From positions 1 to 64,000 of the forward strand of contig JADJYM010000015.1 of the NCBI GenBank assembly GCA_016719755.1: DNA of 64,000 nucleotides, given 5' to 3'. Source of the DNA: Novosphingobium sp. (GTDB taxonomy: Bacteria > Pseudomonadota > Alphaproteobacteria > Sphingomonadales > Sphingomonadaceae). The translations under genes and the position numbers were made by a program. Shown piece after piece: positions 28,022-36,061 of this stretch. The first letter of the stretch is position 1; every line of letters begins with the position of its first letter. The notes below the pieces were generated by a model. The model was not told where the DNA came from. It saw only the letters and a program-made list of their open reading frames with translations, and did no database searches.

Positions 28022-29277
28022 GGGCCTGGGGCTTGTTGATGCTGGCCCTGGCTGGCGCGCCGGCAATCGCCCAGGTGAATGGCCCGGTCCCGGTTGATCC
28101 GCCTCCGTCCAGCCCCAGAGGCGGCGGTGGCGGCGTGGGCAGGGGCGTTTGGGGCCTTGGCATCTCGCTTGATCTCGGCGGCAAGCCCCGCCAGCCGCGG
28201 GCTGCGGCCTGGGATGCGGCCGACGCCGATATCGAGCCGCAGGTGCATGGCCAGCTGGTGGCCGTGATCGCGGGAGACGACGCTGATGCCGCGCGCATTG
28301 CCCGCGCCGCCCGCCTGACCCTGCTCGATTTCGCGCCGCTTGAATCGATCGCCAGGGGCATGGTCATCCTTGCGCCGCTGCCCGGCGAAGATCCGCAGGC
28401 GGTTATCGCCCGGCTCTCGCGCCAGCGCGGGGTGGACTGGGTGCAGCCCAATTTCCGATTCCAGTCGCTGGGCGGCAAGCTGCCGCAGCGCTTCCGGCTG
28501 CTTGGCCTGACGCGGCCCGCGCAGCTGCGCCGATCTGGCACCGTGGCGATGATCGATACCCCGATCGATACCGCCAATGCCGAACTGCGCGGCGCGCAGG
28601 TGACGCAGGTTGTTCATGGCACCAGTGCCGCCCCGGCCGCCCACGGCACCGCCATTGCCGCGCTGCTGGTGGGCACGGGAGAGGTGCAGGGCATGGCCCA
28701 GGGGGCGCGGCTGATCAGCCTTGCCGCCTTTGATCCTGACACCGCGGCGAGCGGCGTTTCCCAGACCCGCTATCTTGCCCGCGCCCTGGATGCGGCATGG
28801 AAGCTGCGGCCTGACGTTCTCAACCTTTCGTTCGGCGGGAGCGAGGACCGGCTGCTGGCCCAGCTGCTGGCGGCGCTGGACCGGCGCGGCGTGTGCATGG
28901 CCGGCGCCGTGGGCAATGGCGGGCCGCAGAGCGCCGTGCTGTTCCCCGCGCGCCATCCCGCCGTCCTGGCAGTGACAGCCGCGGATGAGAAGCTGCGTAT
29001 CTATCCCCGCGCGGCACGCGGGCCGCAAGTGGCTGTTACCGGCATCGGCGCCGGCCTGCTGGCGGCGGTGCCGGGCGGCTACCGGCAGGTATCCGGCACA
29101 AGCTTTGCCGCTGCCACCGTATCGGGTGCGATGATGCACATGGCGGAATGCACGGCCGTGCATGATCCGGCGGCCATGCGCCGGCGTGTGGCTGCACAGG
29201 CACGGGATCTTGGCACACCGGGGCGCGATCCGGTGTTCGGCGCGGGCGTGCTGCGGCTGCGGGCAGGCGTCGAATGA
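28018..29277 (+). CDS. Secreted subtilisin-like serine protease (S8)
   Basis: A 419-residue S8 peptidase with a signal peptide 'WGLLMLALAGAPAIAQ', a Gly-rich segment (about 33-45), a propeptide-like region (about 75-145, ending 'RGVDWVQPNFRF') and a catalytic domain. The triad is Asp180 in 'GTVAMIDTPID', His209 in 'AAHGTAIAALL' and Ser362 in 'SGTSFAAATVSG'. The oxyanion Asn lies in 'AGAVGNGGPQS'. All are intact, so it should be active in the periplasm or outside. Coupled to the anti-sigma gene by a 4-bp overlap. Either an effector of the stress regulon or the protease that processes the anti-sigma factor. Confidence 0.92.
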   Translation: MRAWGLLMLALAGAPAIAQVNGPVPVDPPPSSPRGGGGGVGRGVWGLGISLDLGGKPRQPRAAAWDAADADIEPQVHGQLVAVIAGDDADAARIARAARLTLLDFAPLESIARGMVILAPLPGEDPQAVIARLSRQRGVDWVQPNFRFQSLGGKLPQRFRLLGLTRPAQLRRSGTVAMIDTPIDTANAELRGAQVTQVVHGTSAAPAAHGTAIAALLVGTGEVQGMAQGARLISLAAFDPDTAASGVSQTRYLARALDAAWKLRPDVLNLSFGGSEDRLLAQLLAALDRRGVCMAGAVGNGGPQSAVLFPARHPAVLAVTAADEKLRIYPRAARGPQVAVTGIGAGLLAAVPGGYRQVSGTSFAAATVSGAMMHMAECTAVHDPAAMRRRVAAQARDLGTPGRDPVFGAGVLRLRAGVE

Positions 29278-29357
29278 AACTTTTTTAGCCAGTGCTTTGA
29301 ACCTGCCGCCGCATCAAAACGACCAAATCCAGACCGCGTAAAAAGGGAGTTGTCAGA

Positions 29358-29888
29358 ATGATGATCAACGCGATGAATTTTCCGACCTCCGCAATCCTGA
29401 CCTCGGTTGCGCTGACATTGTCGGCATCAACCGGCGCCATGGCGGGCGAAAGGCAAAGCGATCCAATGAGCCTCAATCGCCTGGCCAATCCTGAATTGAG
29501 CCGGGCGCTTGGCGTGCGGCCTATCGATCAGGACAATCCGCCGCCCATCTATTGGTGTAACTGGCGTTCGCCAAAGTCCTGCTTTGCCCATGCTTCTGAC
29601 TGTTCCGAGGCGAATGCCGGAAAGCCGTGTTTCCTTCATATTGATGACGATCCATTCGTCGCTGGTGGACCACGGAACTCCGACCCTGAAATCGAAGCGA
29701 TGCTGGCGAGCAGAGCACCAGCGCCCATCTACGCGCCGGTTCAGCGGCATTGGGTCACGCCCCACGAAAAATGCACTTCGCAGGACGGAACCAAGTCAGG
29801 TTACGTCAGCGATGGCGAGGGCGGCAGGCGGTGCGAATATTTCGTCAGCCGGCCCAGAGGCACAAAGCCTCGGATGCAACAGCAATAG
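29358..29888 (+). CDS. Exported cysteine-containing protein, unknown function
   Basis: The 176-residue product has a signal peptide ('SAILTSVALTLSASTGAMAG') and a mature region with six cysteines in spaced pairs ('IYWCNWRSPKSCFAHASDCS', 'GKPCFLHIDDDPF', 'HEKCTSQDG', 'GRRCEYFVS'). Disulfide-bonded structure is likely. It starts with two ATGs behind AAGGGAG, 80 bp after the subtilase. I do not recognise a family. A role as partner or substrate of the protease is possible but unsupported. Confidence 0.75.
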   Translation: MMINAMNFPTSAILTSVALTLSASTGAMAGERQSDPMSLNRLANPELSRALGVRPIDQDNPPPIYWCNWRSPKSCFAHASDCSEANAGKPCFLHIDDDPFVAGGPRNSDPEIEAMLASRAPAPIYAPVQRHWVTPHEKCTSQDGTKSGYVSDGEGGRRCEYFVSRPRGTKPRMQQQ

Positions 29889-29928
29889 GCTTTGCGCATC
29901 CCCCCCCAACCCCAATGACGAGGTATCC

Positions 29929-30729
29929 ATGCCGTACAAACGCTTACGCCGCGCCGCCGCCGCCAGCCTGATTGCCGCTTGCGGCCTTGTATCGCTCTCG
30001 CATCTGACCAGCGCCGCCATCAGCGTGGCGGCGCTGGGGCTGGCCACCCCGGCCTGGGCGCAGACCACCACGCCGCAGATGGGCGCAGTCATCAGGAAAA
30101 TGCCTGGCAATGCCTGTTGCGCCATTGTCGCGCCCAGCGACAGCAACGGCATTACCCGCCTGACCGGGCTGGAGCCGGGCGACTATCGCGTGCGCGTGCT
30201 GGAAGGCGCGGAGGAGACAGTCATGCGCGTCGGCCGCGACGGCAGGTTGGCCTATGCCTCTTATGAAAGCCTGAGGCGCGCCGATGCCCGCGCTGCTGAC
30301 CCCCGCGCCCGCCGCGCTCAGCCGGTCGTCCGCCGCTGGGCCGAGCCGATCGAATTCGGCGAAGAAGGCGGCTCCGGCACGATCATTGCCATCGTCGCCG
30401 CTATCAGGGTCAATCCGGACAGCAGCAATGCCGATGAACTGACGCGCGGCACGGCCAATTCGCCAGAGACGGCGCGGATCATCATTGCCGACCGCGAAAA
30501 GAACGGCGCGTTCCGCAGCATAGAGGATTTCGCCGCGCGCATCTGCCCGCAAACCGATGTCGATTTCAGCGGGACGTCGATCAGGCTGGGCGATCACGTG
30601 GCCATCCTCGTGCCCGCTGCCAAGAGCAAGGGCGCCCCCGGCTTTCAGTGCAGCCGCGCCGATACCGGGCAGTTCAGCCTTTACGGCCGCAAACACAACT
30701 ACGTCGGCCACGTGACGTTGCTTCGATAG
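29929..30729 (+). CDS. Exported protein with helix-hairpin-helix-like segment
   Basis: A 266-residue exported protein: a basic N-terminus with 'SLIAACGLVSLSHLTSAAIS' and 'VAALGLATPAWAQ' gives a long signal with AxA cleavage. The next part has 'GLEPGDYRVRVLEGAEETVM', a beta-rich carboxypeptidase-regulatory-like motif. The middle holds 'IRVNPDSSNADELTRGTANS' and 'IADREKNGAFRSIEDFAARI', which resembles a ComEA-type helix-hairpin-helix repeat. The end is Cys-poor and beta-rich. It starts at ATG 29929. Such repeats bind DNA or serve as protein modules in exported proteins. Function unknown; it is part of the same rightward gene run. Confidence 0.75.
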   Translation: MPYKRLRRAAAASLIAACGLVSLSHLTSAAISVAALGLATPAWAQTTTPQMGAVIRKMPGNACCAIVAPSDSNGITRLTGLEPGDYRVRVLEGAEETVMRVGRDGRLAYASYESLRRADARAADPRARRAQPVVRRWAEPIEFGEEGGSGTIIAIVAAIRVNPDSSNADELTRGTANSPETARIIIADREKNGAFRSIEDFAARICPQTDVDFSGTSIRLGDHVAILVPAAKSKGAPGFQCSRADTGQFSLYGRKHNYVGHVTLLR

Positions 30730-30755
30730 GCCCATAGTCATCAGGAGATAGTGCC

Positions 30756-31028
30756 ATGAACAAGACTGTAACTGCCGTCATGATCGCCGGATTTATGGCT
30801 GCATTTTCGCAACCGGCAGCCGCTGCCAAGGTCGGTGATCCGTGCACTCCGAAAGGCGGCGGGGCGGGGCATTTTGTGCGGACTTACGCCGCAGGGCTGC
30901 CCACCATCAAGTGCAAGGCAGACCCGACTGTTGCCAGGGATACGCCAGCAGTCACCGCAGAACGCCCGCGTCCTGCGGCTGATGAATTGGCGAAAACTCC
31001 GAAGCCGGAAGCATCGCCGAAGCGGTGA
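30756..31028 (+). CDS. Small exported protein, unknown function
   Basis: 90 residues with a signal peptide ('AVMIAGFMAAFSQPAAAA'), then 'KVGDPCTPKGGGAGHFVRTY' and a low-complexity Pro/Lys/Glu tail. It has two cysteines (GDPC, IKC). GGAGATAG precedes the ATG at suitable spacing. It is the third small exported product of this run, and no family is recognised. Confidence 0.65.
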   Translation: MNKTVTAVMIAGFMAAFSQPAAAAKVGDPCTPKGGGAGHFVRTYAAGLPTIKCKADPTVARDTPAVTAERPRPAADELAKTPKPEASPKR

Positions 31029-31110
31029 TCTGTCAGCAAGCCTGAAACGTGGCGCTGCATGTTGCGGCTGCCGCATTGACGAATTTCAACCTGCAAAGAG
31101 GTGTAAGACC

Positions 31111-31596
31111 ATGAAACTTGTGACAACCATCACGACTGCCACCGCAATGGCGCTGGCGCTGGGGGCTACCGCGGCCCAGGCCCAGGCCCTGCGCGATGCG
31201 GCGGCAGAATTCGACCCCGTCTCGCAGCCGGCCGACTGGGCCTATATGCAGCGCACGGGTGCCGGCTGCGTTACGCCGGGAAGCCTGCTGTCGGCCGGCT
31301 ATAATCCCGCGCCGGGCCTGTCGGGCTATGTCACCGGGCCGATCCCGGTCGTTGCCAGGAACACGTCAGCTGGCCAGGTCACCTTCAGCACGATCAAGAT
31401 CGACGCCGGCAAACTGTTGATGCACCCCGGTACGCGCGGGGAATGCGCAGTGGTTCGGTTCAAGGCACCGTCTGCCGGTTCCTATCTGGTCTCGATCACG
31501 ATGAAGGCGGTTGATTTTGTCCAGCCCAATGTGGTGCGGGCCTATGTTTTCGGCAGCGGCGCGCCGGGAACGGCCGTGGGGGAAGTGTCAGTCTGA
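31111..31596 (+). pseudogene. Exported beta-rich protein, 3' end altered by IS6
   Basis: From ATG 31111: signal peptide 'VTTITTATAMALALGATAAQ' then a mature domain with 'ADWAYMQRTGAGCVTPGSLL', 'SGYVTGPIPVVARNTSAGQV', 'RGECAVVRFKAPSAGSYLVS' and 'FVQPNVVRAYVFGSGAPGTA', consistent with a beta-sandwich C1q/TNF-like or carbohydrate-binding fold with one Cys pair. The IS6-family terminus begins at 31581, so the last four codons (E-V-S-V) and the stop are supplied by the element and the natural C-terminus is probably missing. Function unknown. Confidence 0.7.
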
Positions 31597-32421
31597 TGCG
31601 AAACGTTCTCTGCCGGTCAAAGGTCCCCTTACCTGCGCAGCCGCTCAGGCCATGAGGTTTTGCCACTCGGCCAGGGCGGCCGAGCGGCGAAGCTTGTAAG
31701 TCTGGCGGTCAACGAGATGACGTTCCTGATTGAAGTGGTTGTAGATGGAGCCGTGCACTGAAACGAATTTCTGTAGTGACTGCATCTGCCTGAAGCGCTG
31801 CATCGCCCGTTCTCGTCGGCGGAAGGGTAGGTGTGAATTCTCCGCCCGATTGTTGGCGTGCCGACCGACCTCGCGGCGGGCCTCATTCCCCAACTCGCGC
31901 ATCGCAGCAGGGTAGGATTTCAGCCCGTCGGTGACGATCGCCTCGGCTCGGCCATGGCGCTTCAGGGCTTTGCGCATGAACCGCAAAGCCGCGCCTTTGT
32001 CGCGGGTTTTGGTGACGTAGCTTTCCAGCACCTCGCCTTCGTGATCCACGGCGCGCCACAGGTAGTGCATCTCGCCGTTGATCTTCACGTAGACCTCATC
32101 AAGATGCCACCGCCAGTGCCGGAAGCCCTTCATCCGGCTAACCCGCTGGCGCCGGATATCGGCGGCGAACAGCGGGCCGAACCGATTCCACCACAGCCTG
32201 ACCGTTTCATGGCAGATGTCGATGCCGCGCTCGAACAGCAGGTCCTCGACGTTCCGCAGCGACAGCGGGAAACGGACATACATCATTACCACGAGGCGGA
32301 TCACCTCGGGCGATGAGTGGAAATACCGGAACGGATTGGCGGGTTTGCGAGGGCGGGGCATGGCCGCACACTACCCGCCGCGCCGGTCCATCGCTAGCGG
32401 TGCAATCCTTTTGACACTGCC
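31581..32421 (-). mobile_element. IS6-family insertion sequence
   Basis: An 841-bp element. The right end reads inward GGCAGTGTCAAAAGG (from 32421) and the left end GGAAGTGTCAGTCTG (from 31581), agreeing at 9 of the first 10 bases. These lie 60 and 64 bp from the two ends of the transposase gene. The flanking octamers (GCCGTGGG left, TTCGCGGG right) differ, so there is no target duplication. The insertion joins a truncated exported-protein gene to a truncated histidine kinase gene, as when an IS6 element deletes adjacent DNA. Confidence 0.85.
31645..32361 (-). CDS. IS6-family DDE transposase
   Basis: 238 residues, intact. It shows the family N-terminal helix-turn-helix 'SLRNVEDLLFERGIDICHET', the first catalytic Asp in 'RHWRWHLDEVYVKINGEMHY', the second in 'GRAEAIVTDGLKSYPAAM' and the Glu in 'NNRAENSHLPFRRRERAMQR'. 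All three acidic residues are present, so the enzyme is probably active. IS6 elements move by replicative cointegration and often delete flanking DNA. Confidence 0.95.
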   Translation of the reverse strand: MPRPRKPANPFRYFHSSPEVIRLVVMMYVRFPLSLRNVEDLLFERGIDICHETVRLWWNRFGPLFAADIRRQRVSRMKGFRHWRWHLDEVYVKINGEMHYLWRAVDHEGEVLESYVTKTRDKGAALRFMRKALKRHGRAEAIVTDGLKSYPAAMRELGNEARREVGRHANNRAENSHLPFRRRERAMQRFRQMQSLQKFVSVHGSIYNHFNQERHLVDRQTYKLRRSAALAEWQNLMA

Positions 32422-33472
32422 TTCGCGGGCGATCGACAGGCCAAGGCCCATGCCGCTGCCGCGCTGCGCCGCCTGTCGGCCCTGACTGTAGGCATCGAAG
32501 GCCGCTGCGGCGAACTCGCGCGCCGGGTTGCAGTTCATCGGCCAGTGCGGCGAACAATGGCCCCAGCGCCACCGCCTCGCGCTGCACCGATACTGCCCCG
32601 CTTTCGATCCGCAGATGCTCCATCATCCGTTCCAGCATGGCATTGGCTTCGGCAAAGCCGTTGCGGACCCCGGCAATCGCGCGGTCGCGGCGCTGGGGAT
32701 CGGCCTGGCGCGTCACCTGTTCGAAGAACAGCATGGCCGCCTGCAGCGGCTGGCGCAGATCGTGCGAGGCAGTGGCGATGAAACGGGTGCGGGCATCGCG
32801 CGCGGCCTGGGCATCGGCCAGCGCTACCGCCAGTTCCTTGGAAACCCGTTCAGCCTCCATCCGGCTTTCGATGGCCGAGCGGATCGCCTGCTTGAGAATC
32901 AGCGCGACCACCAGCAGCAGCCCGCCAAAGGCCATCAGGAACACTGCCAGCGATACCGCATAGGCGGTTTCCGACTGGAGGAAGAACAGCGCCGCCGATC
33001 CGAAGATGCTGACCACCGCGAACAGGTTGGTCCAGATCGATTCCGCTGTGGAAATCACCTGCCCGCTGATCGCCGCGGAATAGAACAGCACCATCAGCAG
33101 CCGCAGCGGCTCGCTGGCATAGGGCAGCAGCAGCCACACACTGGAAGCAACCGACAGGTCGAACAGCACCGCCACCAGCTTGCCGAACGGGCTCCAGTAC
33201 CGTTCGATAGCTTCCGCGCCGGGGCGGAAGGCGAAATAGGCCAGCGGCGTTGCCAGCATCAGCACGGTAACAAAGCCCGTGCCCGCCGCCCACAGGTTCA
33301 GCCGCCAGGGCGGGGCCAGCGCTTCGAACAGGCTGTAGACATAGTACAGCGTGCCCCCGACCAGCAGGGTGAGCAGGCCCGAGAGGATGAATTCGAGTTC
33401 GGATTCGGCCGCGCGGATCGCGGTCTTGCCAGGTTCGGCTTGCGCCGGGCCGGAGGACTGGTCCGCCGTCAC
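32422..33472 (-). pseudogene. Membrane histidine kinase, pair 2, internally deleted and cut by IS6
   Basis: Starts at 33472 with 'ESELEFILSGLLTLLVGGTL' and six membrane segments, then the H-box 'TRFIATASHDLRQPLQAAML' like that of pair 1. After 'LFAALADELQP' (about 32530) the sequence jumps, in another frame, to 'AREFAAAAFDAYSQGRQAAQ' and the G2 box 'GSGMGLGLSIAR'. The N-box and G1 box, roughly 75-80 residues, are missing. The last part of the ATPase domain is cut at 32421 by IS6. It cannot phosphorylate normally. It is preceded by its regulator gene (33485-34171). Confidence 0.85.
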
Positions 33473-33484
33473 GGCCCGCCCAAC

Positions 33485-34171
33485 TCAGATCAGGCCGGCG
33501 AGGTGGGCGTTGGCTACCGCCTCGGTCCGGTTATGGGCCTTCAGCAGCGCGCTGATCTGGGCGATGTGCGCCTTGACCGTTGCGGGCGAAATGCCCAGTT
33601 GCCGGGCGATTTCCTTGTTCGAAAGCCCGGTGGCGAGCAGTTCGAGCACGGTCGATTGCCGTTCGGTCAGTGGGCCGGGGCGAAGGGGTGGGGCCACTTC
33701 CGGCGGCGGCGCCACGGCCCTGGCGGCAGGCAGGCCGGCAAAGGCCAGTTCCTGGACCCGCTGGGGAATGTAGCGCCCGCCGGCCAGCACCAGCCGCACC
33801 GCCGCTTCGATCACCTCGGGCGGCGAGGACTTGGGCAAAAAGCCGTCAGCCCCGGAAGCGAGCGCGATGCGCAGGTCGTCATCGGATTCCGATCCGGAGA
33901 ACACCAGCAGCTTGCCCGCGCCGATTGCCTGACGCAGCCGGGCAAGCCCTGCGGCGCTGTCTTCCCCCGGGATGTGGTAATCGACAATGCACAGGTCGGT
34001 CCCGCCGCCGCGCTGCACGGTATCGAGCGCCTGCTGGAAGCTGGTGGCAAGCGTTACCCGGGCATCGAAACCGGTTTCGACGGTCATCGCCAGGGCCTGG
34101 CCGACCAGCGGGTGATCATCGCAAATCACTACGTTCAAGGTTTGCGGTCCCCCTGGTGCCCGGCCGCGCAT
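33485..34171 (-). CDS. LuxR-type response regulator, pair 2
   Basis: Receiver residues are intact: 'NVVICDDHPLVGQALAMTVE', phospho-Asp in 'DLCIVDYHIPGEDSAAGLAR', 'KLLVFSGSESDDDL' and the conserved Lys in 'ASGADGFLPKSSPPEVIEAA'. The C-terminal LuxR domain is 'GPLTERQSTVLELLATGLSN', 'KEIARQLGISPATVKAHIAQ'. The annotated ATG is at 34171. A TTG at 34138 ('LNVVICDD') would give 217 residues and aligns better with its paralogue. The kinase gene begins 12 bp after its stop. With its kinase broken it may be an orphan regulator or respond to the pair-1 kinase. Confidence 0.9.
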   Translation of the reverse strand: MRGRAPGGPQTLNVVICDDHPLVGQALAMTVETGFDARVTLATSFQQALDTVQRGGGTDLCIVDYHIPGEDSAAGLARLRQAIGAGKLLVFSGSESDDDLRIALASGADGFLPKSSPPEVIEAAVRLVLAGGRYIPQRVQELAFAGLPAARAVAPPPEVAPPLRPGPLTERQSTVLELLATGLSNKEIARQLGISPATVKAHIAQISALLKAHNRTEAVANAHLAGLI

Positions 34172-34224
34172 GATACCGCGAACCGGGCCTTTTCAAAGCG
34201 GCAATTGGCCCCTGGCAGCAGGGT

Positions 34225-35385
34225 TCATCCCATCCGGCTCTGATACTTCTGCGAGAACACATCGCGCCCGATGATCAGGCGCATGACCTCGCTTGATCCG
34301 GCAAGGATGCGGTTGATGCGCGCGTCGCTGAACATCCGGCTGATCGGGTATTCGTCCATGAAGCCCGCGCCGCCGTGAAGCTGGACGCCAAGGTCCACCA
34401 TCTTCCATTCGACTTCGCTCGCCATCATCTTGGCCTTGGCGCCCATGTTGCTGCTCAGCCGCCCGGCGTTGTGTTCTGCCACGAGATGGTCGACGTAGAC
34501 TTCGACCAGCTCGATCTCGGTATCCATCTCGGCCATGCGGAACTGGGTGTTCTGCTGGTCGGCCAGCGGCTTGCCGAACAGCTGGCGCTGCATCACGTAG
34601 TCGCGGGTGATGTCGAAGGCCTTGCGGGCGTGGGAAATCTGCCCGACCGCCGCGATCAGGCGTTCCTCGGCGAGGCCTTCCATAAGGTAGTAGAAGCCCT
34701 TGCCGGCCTCGCCCAGCTGGTTTGCCTTGGGCACTTTCACGTTGTTGAAGAACAGCTCGGCGGTGTCCTGCGCGGGCAGGCCCATCTTCTTCAAGTTGCG
34801 GCCGCGTTCAAACCCTTCCATCCCGCGTTCAAGGATCAGCAGCACCATCGAGTGCGCCTTTTCAGCGCCTGCGACCTTGGCGGCGACGATCACCACGTCG
34901 GCATTGATGCCGTTGGAGATATAGGTCTTCGAGCCGTTGAGCAGCCAGTGATCGCCCATGTCCTGCGCATTGCTGCGCATTCCCGCCAGATCCGATCCCG
35001 CGCCGGGTTCGGTCATGGCGATGGCCAGGATCGTTTCGCCCGAAACGCATTTGGGCAGAAAGCGCTGGCGCTGTTCCTCGCTCCCGAAACGGGTGAAGTA
35101 GGGGCCGACCAGGCGGCTGTGCAGCGTGTTGTACCACTGCTTGCACCCGGCGCGGGCGGTTTCCTCGATGATGATCTGCTCATAACGGAAATCGGCGTCG
35201 CCCATCCCGCCATACTTCTCGTCCGGCCAGATCATCAGGAAGCCCATGTCCCCAGCCTTCTTGAAGGCCGCGCGGTCGACGATCCCCGCCTCGCGCCAGT
35301 CCTCCATGTGCGGGGCGATCTCCGCCTCGAGGAACTTGCGATAGGCATCGCGGAACATGATCTGGTCTTCGGTGAAATTGCGCAT
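34225..35385 (-). CDS. Acyl-CoA dehydrogenase
   Basis: 386 residues, standard length for short- or medium-chain acyl-CoA dehydrogenases, FAD enzymes that oxidise acyl-CoA to the enoyl form and pass electrons to ETF. Seen are the N-terminal helical domain ('MRNFTEDQIMFRDAYRKFLE'), the flavin signature 'AIAMTEPGAGSDLAGMRSNA', the strand 'GSKTYISNGINADVVIVAAK' and the C-terminal 'LGVQLHGGAGFMDEYPISRM' with 'RINRILAGSSEVMRLIIGRD'. The Glu in SSEVMR occupies the usual catalytic base position. It stands alone downstream of regulator pair 2, and no other beta-oxidation genes are near. A substrate cannot be assigned. Confidence 0.94.
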   Translation of the reverse strand: MRNFTEDQIMFRDAYRKFLEAEIAPHMEDWREAGIVDRAAFKKAGDMGFLMIWPDEKYGGMGDADFRYEQIIIEETARAGCKQWYNTLHSRLVGPYFTRFGSEEQRQRFLPKCVSGETILAIAMTEPGAGSDLAGMRSNAQDMGDHWLLNGSKTYISNGINADVVIVAAKVAGAEKAHSMVLLILERGMEGFERGRNLKKMGLPAQDTAELFFNNVKVPKANQLGEAGKGFYYLMEGLAEERLIAAVGQISHARKAFDITRDYVMQRQLFGKPLADQQNTQFRMAEMDTEIELVEVYVDHLVAEHNAGRLSSNMGAKAKMMASEVEWKMVDLGVQLHGGAGFMDEYPISRMFSDARINRILAGSSEVMRLIIGRDVFSQKYQSRMG

Positions 35386-35473
35386 CGCGCTCGTCCGCTC
35401 CCTGAAATTGATAGCTTGTCAGCAATGGCGGTTATGCCGAACCCGCTGCCCCGCGCAACGGATTCGTGCGCGC

Positions 35474-36061
35474 TCAGCCCGCTTCGTCGAGCAGCTTGGC
35501 CGTCTCCGCGCTGGTCCACTCGCGCGCGCCGGTATAGCGCCACACTTCGCGCCCCTTCGCATCGTAATAGATCGTCGTCGGCAGGGTTTGCGCGTTGTAG
35601 TGGAAGGCCAGATTGTTTTCCCCGTCGCGCCACGGGGCAAGGCCGGGCGCGCGCTCCTTCAGGAACGCGGCAACCTTGGCATCGGTGCCGCCGCCCCCAG
35701 TATTCACGGCGCTGTCGAGATCCTGGCTGACCGCCAGCACGGTCAGGCTGTCCGCGCGGTCCTTCGCCAGCTTGTCCAGCGCGGGCAGTTCCGCCACGCA
35801 GGGCGCGCACCAGGTCGCCCACAGGTTGATCAGCAGCGGCTTGCCCTTGAACGAGGCGAGGGGGGCCTGCTTGCCGCTGGCGTCCTTCAGCATGAAGTCA
35901 GGCATTGCGCTGCCCTGCTTGCTGCGGTCGAGCAGGCCGGATTCGGCCTTGGCCGCAGGGGATGCTTGCGGTTGCGCCGGGGGCGCGGTTTCCCTATCGC
36001 ACCCCCCCAGCACCAGCGGCAGGCCAAGGACGGCAAGAGTGAGCGATCGGGACAACAGCAT
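35474..36061 (-). CDS. TlpA-like lipoprotein thioredoxin
   Basis: 195 residues, with a lipoprotein signal ('[13 protein letters not shown]', acylated Cys about 20), a linker, then a thioredoxin fold with '[20 protein letters not shown]' carrying the WCAPC redox site, and '[20 protein letters not shown]' with the cis-Pro (TLPT). It would reduce periplasmic disulfides at the membrane, as for cytochrome c or oxidase maturation. Its ATG (36059-36061) overlaps the ATG of the divergent argH (36060-36062) by two bases. GGAG lies 6 bp upstream of its start. Confidence 0.9.
   Translation of the reverse strand: MLLSRSLTLAVLGLPLVLGGCDRETAPPAQPQASPAAKAESGLLDRSKQGSAMPDFMLKDASGKQAPLASFKGKPLLINLWATWCAPCVAELPALDKLAKDRADSLTVLAVSQDLDSAVNTGGGGTDAKVAAFLKERAPGLAPWRDGENNLAFHYNAQTLPTTIYYDAKGREVWRYTGAREWTSAETAKLLDEAG

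Noticed and set aside
32528-34243. 571-codon plus-strand frame opposite kinase 2 and regulator 2
   Set aside because: Gln/Arg/Gly-rich with no family sense, while the minus strand encodes clear receiver and kinase motifs.
34375-35730. 451-codon frame opposite the acyl-CoA dehydrogenase
   Set aside because: The acyl-CoA dehydrogenase on the other strand is complete and conserved; this frame is its antisense shadow.
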